Shown here: in pieces, positions 1-7,661 of the stretch
How positions within the stretch are numbered: the first letter of the stretch is position 1
Layout of the letters: each line of letters opens with the position of its first letter
Assembly (NCBI GenBank): GCA_028718265.1
Contig: JAQUMG010000006.1
Location: forward strand, 1-25,232
Direction of reading: 5' to 3'
From: Candidatus Omnitrophota bacterium
GTDB lineage: Bacteria; Omnitrophota; Koll11; JAHIPI01
Length of the DNA stretch: 25,232 nt
Made by a program: the position numbers and the translations under genes
Notes under the pieces: generated by a model
What the model saw: the letters and a program-made list of their open reading frames with translations, nothing else
The model's database searches: none
What the model was told of the DNA's origin: nothing

Positions 1-216
1 CGACAGGTCCGCCTTTTTATCTAAGAACTCTTGATTGCCGGCTAAGGCCTGCGCCGTACAACTGCCAAGATTGCCCTGGTCCTCGACGATAGAACATCCT
101 TCGCGCAGATCCACTTTTCTGGGTAATCTTACAACCGGCCTTATCGCGCTATATAGGTAATCCCTCTGGTCCGGTACATCCGGCACCCAACCGTAACTTC
201 TCTGTATTTTTTTCAT
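1..216 (-). CDS. C1 (papain-like) family cysteine peptidase, N-terminal 72 residues only
   Basis: The reading frame starts with ATG at 216 and runs off the low end of the window without a stop, so only the first 72 residues are visible. They include a YGWVPDVPDQRDY segment, a LPRKVDLRE segment and then EDQGNLGSCTAQAL. The last is the active-site region of papain-fold (C1) peptidases, with the oxyanion-hole Gln shortly before the catalytic Cys (residue 53). The catalytic His and Asn would lie outside the window. No signal peptide is visible, and the start resembles the compact bacterial C1 peptidases whose mature domain begins almost at once, which suggests a cytoplasmic location. The ATG overlaps the TGA of the upstream Fic gene (ATGA), so translation is probably coupled and the two proteins are probably co-expressed. 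Family assignment is fairly sure; its substrate is unknown. Confidence 0.8.
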   Translation of the reverse strand, partial: MKKIQRSYGWVPDVPDQRDYLYSAIRPVVRLPRKVDLREGCSIVEDQGNLGSCTAQALAGNQEFLDKKADLS

Positions 217-1343
217 AAACCCCCATCGCCTGAACGCGGCTTTACTAAATCATAATGGACGCTGCGGCCTTTGCCGGACAGCTGCCGCAATACCTTCTTA
301 TTAAGCATATCCGCTATTTCGCGGAACGCGGTGGCGCGGCTCACCTTTGCGATACTCACGTATTTACGCGTCGTTAAACCACCCGTAAAATTCCCGGCCC
401 CCGCCTCCAGCATGCGGTTCAAAACTTTCTTCTGGCGCTCATTTAACTGGGTCTCGGCATGCTGATTCCAGAAGTCGATACGCATCAATACATCGGCAAT
501 AATATCCCTGGAATGTTCGATAGACGCGGTGACGCATTTAATAAACCACAGATACCACCCGGTCACGTCGACCCTGCGCCTTTGTACATCTTCCAGAATT
601 TTGTAATACTCGTTCCTGGAACGCATTATCTCGGAAGAAACACTGTAGAACCTGACTTTTACTTTCTCATCCTGGGCTAAGGCCATATCGGTTATTGCGC
701 GAGCCAACCGGCCGTTACCATCCTCGTAGGGGTGTATCGTCACAAAACGCAAATGGGCTGTCGCCGCGCGTAAGATCCCATCCATGCGGCCGGGTGATGA
801 ATTCCACCATTTCAAAAAAGACCGCAGCTCTTCATGAAGGCGGTCTTTTGGCAGCGCTTCAAAATGCACCTTTTCTTTTCCGATAGGCCCGGATACTATC
901 TGCATGGGCTCATCGCCGCGTATTTTCCCGGCCCTGATCTTTCTTAACCCGGAATAACCCGAAGGAAATAGCGCCGCATGCCAGCCGTTAAGCCGTTCCA
1001 ATGTCAAAGGCTTATCATTACAACGCACCGCGTCCAGCAATACATCCACAAGGCCGTCAATGTTCCTATCGTGCGCGCCGACGCCGCGCGGCATGCCGAG
1101 CCTGACAGCCACCGATGAACGAACCGCATCCCGGTTAAGCCTTTGTCCTTCGATCTCCGCGGTCCGAACGGCTTCCTCAACCAGGATAGCTCCCTGCGCC
1201 TCGGTTTCAAGCTTGATATTAAGGGACGCGACGCGCCCCAATAGCTTACCCTGCAGGATACGCAATCTGCCTAAGGGTTTAAGCAAAAGAGTTTCATCGT
1301 ATTTAAAGTCAAACCAGTTTTTGTACTCCCAGATATATCTCAT
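213..1343 (-). CDS. Fic-domain protein with DUF4172-like N-terminus and C-terminal winged helix
   Basis: Predicted 376-residue Fic enzyme, a family that usually transfers AMP from ATP to target proteins. The core motif HPYEDGNGRLAR (His about 204) matches HPFx[D/E]GNGRxxR with every catalytic position present. An upstream TAEIEG (about residues 61-66) matches the (S/T)xxxE(G/N) inhibitory helix, so it should be an autoinhibited class II Fic protein. The N-terminus (MRYIWEYKNWFDF) looks like the DUF4172 domain. The last ~90 residues look like a winged-helix module, as in Fic proteins thought to bind DNA. I chose the ATG at 1343 rather than the in-frame ATG at 1439. It has AGGAGG nine bases upstream, and the extra 32 codons would be translated from the promoter and operator repeats. 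The gene overlaps the C1 peptidase start by four bases. Confidence 0.9.
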   Translation of the reverse strand: MRYIWEYKNWFDFKYDETLLLKPLGRLRILQGKLLGRVASLNIKLETEAQGAILVEEAVRTAEIEGQRLNRDAVRSSVAVRLGMPRGVGAHDRNIDGLVDVLLDAVRCNDKPLTLERLNGWHAALFPSGYSGLRKIRAGKIRGDEPMQIVSGPIGKEKVHFEALPKDRLHEELRSFLKWWNSSPGRMDGILRAATAHLRFVTIHPYEDGNGRLARAITDMALAQDEKVKVRFYSVSSEIMRSRNEYYKILEDVQRRRVDVTGWYLWFIKCVTASIEHSRDIIADVLMRIDFWNQHAETQLNERQKKVLNRMLEAGAGNFTGGLTTRKYVSIAKVSRATAFREIADMLNKKVLRQLSGKGRSVHYDLVKPRSGDGGL

Positions 1344-1356
1344 TGGCCTGATCCTC

Positions 1357-1404
1357 CTGAAGCGATTATACAGCTTAATCGCTTCAATATCTGAAGCGAT
1401 TATA
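1357..1404. promoter_or_regulatory. Triple half-site operator in front of fic
   Basis: The 11-mer TGAAGCGATTA occurs at 1358-1368, inverted at 1376-1386, and again direct at 1392-1402. The first and third copies extend to an identical 14-mer, CTGAAGCGATTATA, starting 34 bases apart. Copies one and two form a perfect 11-bp inverted repeat with a 7-base spacer; copies two and three form a second dyad with a 5-base spacer. The array covers the -10 box, the likely start site and the leader of fic. That is where an autorepressor such as the Fic C-terminal winged helix would bind. The repeats are seen directly; the binding protein is inferred. Confidence 0.65.
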
Positions 1405-1427
1405 TCATACAATTGCCTCAAAGGCAA
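1399..1427 (-). promoter_or_regulatory. Promoter of the fic-peptidase pair
   Basis: On the minus strand, TTGCCT (1422-1427) and TATAAT (1399-1404) are separated by 17 bases, a good sigma70-type arrangement. Transcription would start near 1392, giving a leader of about 50 bases with an AGGAGG ribosome site before the ATG at 1343. The -10 box lies inside one of the repeated half-sites, and the -35 is one arm of a small dyad (TTGCCT/AGGCAA, 1413-1427). A bound repressor should therefore block polymerase. Confidence 0.6.
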
Positions 1428-1429
1428 AT

Positions 1430-1441
1430 TTTTGTACAAAA
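1430..1441. promoter_or_regulatory. 12-bp perfect palindrome between divergent promoters
   Basis: TTTTGTACAAAA is fully self-complementary. It lies just upstream of the fic -35 and about 46 bases upstream of the likely transcription start of the divergent glycosidase gene. It could be a small operator serving either gene. AT-rich palindromes of this size can occur by chance, so confidence is modest. Confidence 0.3.
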
Positions 1442-1466
1442 CCTGCTACCCGTCACCTTCCCCATA

Positions 1467-1475
1467 TGCTATAAT
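1467..1475 (+). promoter_or_regulatory. Extended -10 promoter of the secreted glycosidase gene
   Basis: TGCTATAAT is a perfect extended -10 element (TGnTATAAT). Only six bases (CATTTT) separate it from the ATG at 1482, so transcription should start at or within a base or two of the start codon, giving a leaderless mRNA. No convincing -35 sits 16-18 bases upstream, which extended -10 promoters tolerate. No Shine-Dalgarno sequence precedes the ATG. Confidence 0.55.
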
Positions 1476-1481
1476 CATTTT

Positions 1482-3320
1482 ATGCGCTATATACGACTTA
1501 TATTTTTAATCCTTTTTTTTATTTTATGTATATCGTATTCTCTTGCATCCGAATCGAATGAGTGGTATCCATTCGTCCTATCCGAAAAACTCGACCCTAA
1601 CTCCCCCGCCAATATCGGCAAGCTTGTTTTAGATGCGCCTGCCGGCAAGCACGGCTTCGTTAAAGTAAAAAACGGCCATTTTTATTTCGAGGACGGGACA
1701 CGAGCAAGGTTCTGGGGGACAAATCTGTGTTTTTCAGCTTGCTTCCCCTCTAAGGAGGAGGCTGAAATGCTCGCCAATCGCATAGCTTTCTTCGGGTTCA
1801 ATGCCGTACGGTTGCACAATATGGATAGTTCTTTTGAGCCTCGCGGCATATTTAAAGATGTTTGCGCAGATATAAAAGATACGCAGATGAAAAAAACCGG
1901 CATTCTCAACGAAGATCAGCTTGAGAAGCTGGACTACCTTATATATCAGCTAAAGATCCGAGGCATTTATATAGATATGAATCTTCTGGTCGGCAGACGC
2001 TTTGTTAAGGCGGATGGCGTGGTAAATGCGGACGCTCTAAAAGCCGCGGCAAAGCCTGCCTCTATGTTCGACCCTACGCTAATAAAATTGCAGGAACAGT
2101 ACGCCAGAGACCTGCTTACGCATAAAAATAAGTACACAAATTTGCGATACTGCGACGATCCTGCAATGGCGCTGGTGGAGATCACAAACGAAAACTCTAT
2201 AGTATATTACTGGCGTTCCAATATCCTCAATGGAACGATCTACGGTTTAAAAAAAGACCCTCTCCCAGACGATTATGTGAAAGAACTCGATAAAAAATGG
2301 CGTGAGTGGCTTAAGATAAAATATGGGACCGCTGCGGATATTAGCGCCAAGCGGCCGATCTATAAAATCAGACAGTTTTATAATCAACAGACTGTACAAG
2401 ATGCGGAAAACTTTTATACTGATCTGGAAAAAAAATATTTTAAAGAGATGACTGATTTCCTAAAAAAAGATGTGGGCGTTAAATCACCCATAACCGGCAG
2501 TCAATATTCAAGCCATGTGGCCCAGGAATCGTGCGACTTCATAGATACTCACGTATATTGGGATCATCCATATTTCCCTAATCAAGCATGGGATGATAAT
2601 GATTTTAAGATCGCCGGCCGGTCAATATTTTCAGATAAGTCTCTCAGCCTTATAGGAGAGATAAAAACAAATGCGCCGATGGCCAAGCCATACACTATAA
2701 CCGAGTGGAATCACTGTTATCCCAACCAATACGCTTACGAGACACCGCCGCTATTGGCCTGCGAGGCACTAAAAAATGATTGGGACGCGTTATTTCAATT
2801 TGCATTTGCAGGCGTGCCTATTACAACGGATAAAATAGTGAACTACTTTGACATAGCGCCAAACACCCAACAACTCCTTCTTTGTTCGATAGGTAGTCTT
2901 ATCTATAACAAATCCATCCTCTCGCGATTCCATGTTGAGGGCGGCGTGGCTATTTTTGACCACGAACTGTTAAGAGGCGTTGTTGGCGCCATAAAAGACA
3001 GGGAATATACGCTGTCTCCTCTAAAAATCAAATCTTCTTCCGATGGAGCTATGTTTATATTCTCGCCAAAATTAACTCCCCTGATCGCGAGTAGCACTAT
3101 CTGCATATTTAGTGTTGGTCCTATAAAAAATTCCGGGAGCGGATGGCTTGACGGTAAGACTTTTTCATGGGGGCAGGCGCCGGTCTTATTGAAAAGCACG
3201 AAACCAATAATATCATCCGATAGAAATGCGGCTTTAAAAATAAACGGGCTGGATAACTCTGGGGGCATCGCGCAGGATAACAACAATGATGCGCCATGGT
3301 ATTTGATTACCGTCAAATAA
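1482..3320 (+). CDS. Secreted clan GH-A (GH5-like) glycoside hydrolase-like protein
   Basis: Predicted 612-residue exported protein. A basic start followed by about 17 hydrophobic residues and a likely cleavage near SLA (20-22) makes a signal peptide. The central ~400 residues look like a TIM-barrel hydrolase. ITNENS (acid/base Glu 237 in an N-E pair) and ITEWNH (nucleophile Glu 408) are placed as in retaining clan GH-A enzymes. The FYFEDGTRARFWGTN and GFNAVRLHNMD segments resemble GH5-like secreted glycosidases. The last ~150 residues look like a beta-sandwich tail. An in-frame ATG at 1413 would prepend 23 non-signal-like residues encoded upstream of the promoter, so I reject it. The gene is divergent from fic and ends two bases from the convergent end of the polysaccharide operon, suggesting a role in trimming or degrading surface glycan. 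Exact family and substrate are unknown. Confidence 0.75.
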   Translation: MRYIRLIFLILFFILCISYSLASESNEWYPFVLSEKLDPNSPANIGKLVLDAPAGKHGFVKVKNGHFYFEDGTRARFWGTNLCFSACFPSKEEAEMLANRIAFFGFNAVRLHNMDSSFEPRGIFKDVCADIKDTQMKKTGILNEDQLEKLDYLIYQLKIRGIYIDMNLLVGRRFVKADGVVNADALKAAAKPASMFDPTLIKLQEQYARDLLTHKNKYTNLRYCDDPAMALVEITNENSIVYYWRSNILNGTIYGLKKDPLPDDYVKELDKKWREWLKIKYGTAADISAKRPIYKIRQFYNQQTVQDAENFYTDLEKKYFKEMTDFLKKDVGVKSPITGSQYSSHVAQESCDFIDTHVYWDHPYFPNQAWDDNDFKIAGRSIFSDKSLSLIGEIKTNAPMAKPYTITEWNHCYPNQYAYETPPLLACEALKNDWDALFQFAFAGVPITTDKIVNYFDIAPNTQQLLLCSIGSLIYNKSILSRFHVEGGVAIFDHELLRGVVGAIKDREYTLSPLKIKSSSDGAMFIFSPKLTPLIASSTICIFSVGPIKNSGSGWLDGKTFSWGQAPVLLKSTKPIISSDRNAALKINGLDNSGGIAQDNNNDAPWYLITVK

Positions 3321-3322
3321 GC

Positions 3323-4360
3323 TCAGTTCTTAGTTATAGCCTGCGCCAACTTATCCGCGAATACCGCCGAATCGTAACGCTCCTCGATAAGCTTTCTGCC
3401 CCTGCTTCCCATATCGTCAGCAATATTAACGTTTTTTATCAGAAATAGGAGATGGCGTTTCATTGAATCTACGTCCTCTTTGCCGCAAAATAATCCGCAG
3501 TTATATTCTTCCAGCCCTACGTCAATATATTCATTTTTAGTCATAATAACAGGCCTGGCCATCGCCAAACCTTCCAGGACTGAGGTTATTCCATACTTGC
3601 GGTGAATTTTTTGCAACGGAACCACAACTGCTATGGCACGATCATAGAGAGCGAACAGGTCAGGATAGGATAAGTAGGTAGTAACAAACTCTACATTAGG
3701 ATATGCTTTGGCATCTATACCGCGAACGTCTTTTTTATCACAGACAATAACGCACTTCTTGTCGACGCCTATCATTGCTTCACATAGCGTTCTGTAATCA
3801 CGGAGAGTCTTGCCTACACTTAATATAATATCTCTATTCACTTTTTTTGGTTTATAAAAATTCAGGTCTACCCCCTCTTCTGAATACCATACCTTCCGGG
3901 AAGAGAAGCCCGCTTCGCCAATCAGCAGATCATAGTTCTTCTTGGATATACATATTATCTTGTCTATCTTATTTATATGAGCAAATAGCATCTTTCTGAA
4001 AAATTTATTCTTAAAATGCGGGACGGAGTGCAGAACGGCTATTATAGGAGGGATGCGTTTCCAAATCTTTCTGACATAGGTCATAAGCCATATAGTATTC
4101 TGCTGAGCAGTATAAATATAATCGTATTTTGTTTTTAATACGCGGTGCGCCAATCTTACCTGCTGATCAAGGTCACCGGTAAAATACATCAGTGAGATTT
4201 TTCGAAGAAGCTTATATTTGGAGAATGGCAGGATATCGGCGACAATGCCGTATTTTCCCAGATAATTCACGCCCCACATGTGGTTATCTGGCATTTGACC
4301 TTTTTCCCAAAGCTCTTTGGATTTTTCCAGGGAATAATTATTTGAGCAGATCACTTTCAT
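3323..4360 (-). CDS. Family 4 (GT-B) glycosyltransferase
   Basis: 345-residue predicted cytoplasmic glycosyltransferase, the last gene of the polysaccharide operon. The second half has the GT4 C-terminal Rossmann pattern: ILSVGKTLRDYRTL (about 179-192) at the domain start and GITSVLEGLAMARPVI (257-272) with the conserved donor-binding Glu 263. The usual first Glu of the E-x7-E motif is not in its normal place, so the donor site may be slightly unusual. The N-terminal half is a weakly conserved acceptor domain with CISKKNYD at the domain hinge. The ATG overlaps the preceding TGA (ATGA), so it is translationally coupled to the membrane glycosyltransferase. Donor and acceptor cannot be told from sequence. 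Confidence 0.85.
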   Translation of the reverse strand: MKVICSNNYSLEKSKELWEKGQMPDNHMWGVNYLGKYGIVADILPFSKYKLLRKISLMYFTGDLDQQVRLAHRVLKTKYDYIYTAQQNTIWLMTYVRKIWKRIPPIIAVLHSVPHFKNKFFRKMLFAHINKIDKIICISKKNYDLLIGEAGFSSRKVWYSEEGVDLNFYKPKKVNRDIILSVGKTLRDYRTLCEAMIGVDKKCVIVCDKKDVRGIDAKAYPNVEFVTTYLSYPDLFALYDRAIAVVVPLQKIHRKYGITSVLEGLAMARPVIMTKNEYIDVGLEEYNCGLFCGKEDVDSMKRHLLFLIKNVNIADDMGSRGRKLIEERYDSAVFADKLAQAITKN

Positions 4361-5688
4361 ACAGATTTTTCATGTCCTATTTTATGCCCAGGCAACATAG
4401 AGCATCCAAAAATTACAATAAAAGGCTCAAAAACAAAACGGAATCTTAACGAACCCCAAAATAAAATAGCTATTAAATTAACAAATACGAAAAAATATAT
4501 TAATAATTCATTGCTCCGGAAATTACTTAAACACAGGAAAAACCTAACCCAAAAAAGAATATAAATAGGCAAACACAAAACGATCAGCAATCCATTAATC
4601 GCATAATATGGTTTTGATAAGAAAACTTTAAAATTTGTTATGGTATGTTTCAGAGAAATAACTCCGGACTCTGTTCGCACAAAACGTTGTGCGGGAAACC
4701 ATAACCTTGCTAATTTCCAAAATAAAAGGCGTGGCCAATCAGAAACATCTAATCTTTCCAAATATTCCATGCCTCGTTGCATGTGAAACTTGTTTAGGCT
4801 AATTTCATCATTATTATTTTTCCCGCATTCTGAATTCGGCTTTTTTGCGCTATCTTCACCACGCCATCCGCCTGGGTTGTCTCTTAAAGTATCTGGATTA
4901 TAACACCCCTCCAATACGACTCCCAGACCAGTAGTTGTGGGAATAAATTTATTGAAAACGTAAAAATTCCTGATCGCCCAGGGAGCAAGCATGAACATAA
5001 TTGTTATCCCCGCAAAGAATGCTGCACGCCATTTAGCACGATGATGCCGCGCCAGCCAAATAATAAAAAACGGAATAAATAGTATGAAATCGGGACGGCT
5101 ATAAATAGCCCCTCCCAGAAATAATATTCCTGCGCAGAGCCATCCCAAGAAAAACTTATGCTTTTCCCATTTAAAAACACATAGAAGAAACGCATAAAAC
5201 AAAAAGGTCGACAGGGTTTCAGAACCTAAGTATGCACATCCATAAAATTTTAGATTAGGCCATACTGTCATGACTCCAAGGCTTGCCAAAGCCACTGATT
5301 TTGTAAAAAACATGCGGGCTAAAAGGTAACCCATGCCAAATATTCCTGTTAGCAAAATGCATTGAAAAAATAAAGCAACAGAAATCTTAGTTCCGAATAA
5401 CATAAAAATCCAACTGAGGAGTATCGGGAATCCCGGCATTCTGTATGCCGTGGGTAGTGGATTTTCAAGCGGGTAGGCAAGCCCTTTCCCGTTTTTTAGA
5501 TTAATCGCCATAGTAATATATTCCCGCGAATCAGCATTAATAAAAACTTGGGGCTTTTCACCGGAATATTTTGTTTCCAGAATAAATGTATCATTTCTTC
5601 CCAGCGGAACAATCCAAAAAGTATATACCACGTTCAATGATAATCCCAGGGCCAATAAGAAGAAGGCTACTGGAAACTTTCGAAGCAT
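4357..5688 (-). CDS. GT-C membrane glycosyltransferase, PMT/ArnT-like (GT39/GT83 type)
   Basis: 443-residue polytopic membrane protein, about ten hydrophobic segments by eye. After the first membrane segment comes a periplasmic loop with ADSREYITMAINLKNGKGL (52-70). The Asp-Ser pair followed by Tyr and the G-x-G turn is the usual loop-1 signature of the PMT/ArnT superfamily, with Asp 53 the likely catalytic base. TAYRMPGFP follows at 80-88. A second loop around residues 250-330 is hydrophilic. These enzymes move a sugar from a polyprenyl-phosphate carrier to a lipid, glycan or protein on the periplasmic side. It would therefore add a side sugar after flipping, or glycosylate a surface protein. 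AGGA lies nine bases before the ATG. Confidence 0.8.
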   Translation of the reverse strand: MLRKFPVAFFLLALGLSLNVVYTFWIVPLGRNDTFILETKYSGEKPQVFINADSREYITMAINLKNGKGLAYPLENPLPTAYRMPGFPILLSWIFMLFGTKISVALFFQCILLTGIFGMGYLLARMFFTKSVALASLGVMTVWPNLKFYGCAYLGSETLSTFLFYAFLLCVFKWEKHKFFLGWLCAGILFLGGAIYSRPDFILFIPFFIIWLARHHRAKWRAAFFAGITIMFMLAPWAIRNFYVFNKFIPTTTGLGVVLEGCYNPDTLRDNPGGWRGEDSAKKPNSECGKNNNDEISLNKFHMQRGMEYLERLDVSDWPRLLFWKLARLWFPAQRFVRTESGVISLKHTITNFKVFLSKPYYAINGLLIVLCLPIYILFWVRFFLCLSNFRSNELLIYFFVFVNLIAILFWGSLRFRFVFEPFIVIFGCSMLPGHKIGHEKSV

Positions 5689-5702
5689 AGTAAAATGTCC
5701 TT

Positions 5703-7661
5703 TTATTTATGAAATCGCTGTTTAAAAACTAGCCTGAAGAACCTTGTGTCATCTACCAAATACCTCTTCCACAGTCGGCCTGGCTCCATCATTAAACGCC
5801 AAAACCATTCAAGACCGGACTTCTGCATCCAACGCGGCGCGCGCTTAATCATCCCGGAAATAAATTCAAAACTAGCCCCTACGCCAATTGAAACCGGAAC
5901 CTGATACTCATTTTTGTGCAGATAAATCCACTTCTCTTGTTTCGGGGCGCCAAGACCCACAAACAAAATATCCGCACGCGAGTCTTTGATCATATTAACT
6001 ATTTTTGAGTTTTCATCTGCGTTATTCTCAAAACCATACGGCGGAGAATAAACCCCGGCTATTCGAATTTCGGAATACATCTTTTTTAAAACTTCGGCTG
6101 ATTTTTGAGCTGAACCCGGGCTTCCTCCGAGAAGAAACACTTTATATCCGCGCTCGTTAGCCATCTTGCATGCCTCTGGGAACAAGTCTGATCCCGGCAC
6201 TCGTTCTTTAATAGGGGTTCTCAGGAATTTAGATGCCCACATAAGCGGCATACCATCGGCAAGAATTAATGAGGCCTTTGAGTAAATTTCCTTAAACTTA
6301 TCATCGCTTTGCAGCTTCACAATGTGGTCGACGTTTGGCGTAACCACATAGACGGGTTTTTTATTTTTTATAAAGGTTTCTATTTTCTCAATAGCTTCCT
6401 GCATGCAAACATTGTCAATACTGATACCGCACAAAAAAACTTTCTCTGCTTCGCGGTATTTCTCAGCATATAGTTTTCTGATCATTTTATAAAGAGGCTC
6501 CAGAACATTTTGAGGAGTATATTCTTTTACGGAATTAACGCAATTATCTTTCGTATATACACCAGGATTATCCAGGACCTTCCTTAAGGCAATCACCAAA
6601 TCTGCTGCAGAAAAAGTAGCTACAACCTCTCCCGAAAAACCATTTTTAATAAATACTCGCGCATCACCTACATCTGTAGAAACTACGGGCAATCCACACC
6701 TCAAAGCTTCCAATATGCATCTAGGGCCTGTCTCCGAATCGCTGGTTAATAAAAAAGCATCTGCCGCGTTGTAAAAACCTGCCAGTATATTTTGGTTAAC
6801 TTCGCCGAGTAAAAAAACATTATTTTTGTTTGAGAATTTAGCTATATACTCACTAAGATCTTTCCGCAGATCCCCTTCTCCAAGTATGATCAGGCATACA
6901 TCTTTACAGTTTTTACTATATTCAAAAAACACATCCGCTAGTTTGAGGGGCTCCTTTACCTTTTGCAGTCTTCCCGCAAACAAGATCCATTTATATTCCA
7001 CCGGCAAAAGATAGCCCAGTGAAACTATTTTCTCTCTTATTGAGCGCTTCGGTTCATCTGATGATTGGAACATTGTATCATTTGCCCAAACTGGCAATCG
7101 CAAAAACTTTTCTGCCTGATTAGGATAACGTGACTTATAATAAGCTAGAGAGCTGGAACTTACAGTATAAATACACTCGATCGAAGCGAATGCTTTCTTT
7201 TCAAAAAGATTATATAAAAAAGGGAACTTCGTCCAAAGGCTTTCGCCTTTCTGTTGGATTATCTGCTCTTTAGCATTGTGGTGAACAACGGCAATCCGGG
7301 GACTATTATTAGCTGGCAACGCCGCTATAGACTCGATCCTATTACAAAGAATAACAGCACCCTCTATCCTAAGCAAAGAAAGTTTAAGTGCAATCGCGAA
7401 ACGCAGAGACAACGGGATCAGCCTTTTCCTATTCTCGTCTTTCTCATAAAAAACAGGAAAAAATCTGAACCCTCTGCCGTCTATCTCTAATTTTAACCAT
7501 TGTCCGGGACGCCTATTGATACAATCAGAACTTATGCCTATAAAATTAATGTCAATATCCGCAGGGGAATGCCTGATCAAATCTTTTATAAATGTTTCAA
7601 TACCACCCATCTTTGGGCCAAGAGGATCTGTAGGATAAACTATAAATAGCTTAACTGCCAT
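5703..7661 (-). CDS. Two-domain glycosyltransferase: GT4 fused to WecG/TagA/CpsF (GT26)
   Basis: 652-residue fusion of two enzymes that are normally separate. Residues 1-400 are a GT4 glycosyltransferase: a KMGGIETF glycine-rich start at 17-24, WILFAGRLQKVKEPL at 225-239, and SETGPRCILEALRCGLPVV with the E-x7-E pair Glu 310/Glu 318. Residues 407-652 are a full-length GT26 domain: TPNVDHIVKL (441-450), LILADGMPLMW with Asp 469, ERVPGSDL with Arg 487, and GLGAPKQEKWI (570-579). Those are the conserved positions of N-acetyl-mannosaminyl/glucosyl-transferring WecG/TagA enzymes acting on lipid-linked intermediates. GT26 proteins attach to the membrane through their basic C-terminal tail, which is present here (RAPRWMQ to the end). 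The ATG overlaps the stop of the preceding GT2 gene by 11 bases. Two consecutive sugar additions by one chain is the simplest reading. Confidence 0.88.
   Translation of the reverse strand: MAVKLFIVYPTDPLGPKMGGIETFIKDLIRHSPADIDINFIGISSDCINRRPGQWLKLEIDGRGFRFFPVFYEKDENRKRLIPLSLRFAIALKLSLLRIEGAVILCNRIESIAALPANNSPRIAVVHHNAKEQIIQQKGESLWTKFPFLYNLFEKKAFASIECIYTVSSSSLAYYKSRYPNQAEKFLRLPVWANDTMFQSSDEPKRSIREKIVSLGYLLPVEYKWILFAGRLQKVKEPLKLADVFFEYSKNCKDVCLIILGEGDLRKDLSEYIAKFSNKNNVFLLGEVNQNILAGFYNAADAFLLTSDSETGPRCILEALRCGLPVVSTDVGDARVFIKNGFSGEVVATFSAADLVIALRKVLDNPGVYTKDNCVNSVKEYTPQNVLEPLYKMIRKLYAEKYREAEKVFLCGISIDNVCMQEAIEKIETFIKNKKPVYVVTPNVDHIVKLQSDDKFKEIYSKASLILADGMPLMWASKFLRTPIKERVPGSDLFPEACKMANERGYKVFLLGGSPGSAQKSAEVLKKMYSEIRIAGVYSPPYGFENNADENSKIVNMIKDSRADILFVGLGAPKQEKWIYLHKNEYQVPVSIGVGASFEFISGMIKRAPRWMQKSGLEWFWRLMMEPGRLWKRYLVDDTRFFRLVFKQRFHK

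Noticed and set aside
1344..1439. Longer N-terminus of the Fic protein starting at 1439
   Set aside because: The extension would be encoded by the -10 box and the operator repeats, while the ATG at 1343 has a strong AGGAGG site and begins exactly where DUF4172-type Fic proteins begin.
1413..1481. Longer N-terminus of the secreted glycosidase starting at 1413
   Set aside because: It lies upstream of the extended -10 box and would put 23 residues in front of a good signal peptide.
1060..1509. 149-codon plus-strand open frame over fic
   Set aside because: Antisense to the Fic gene and running across the divergent promoter; no coding features.
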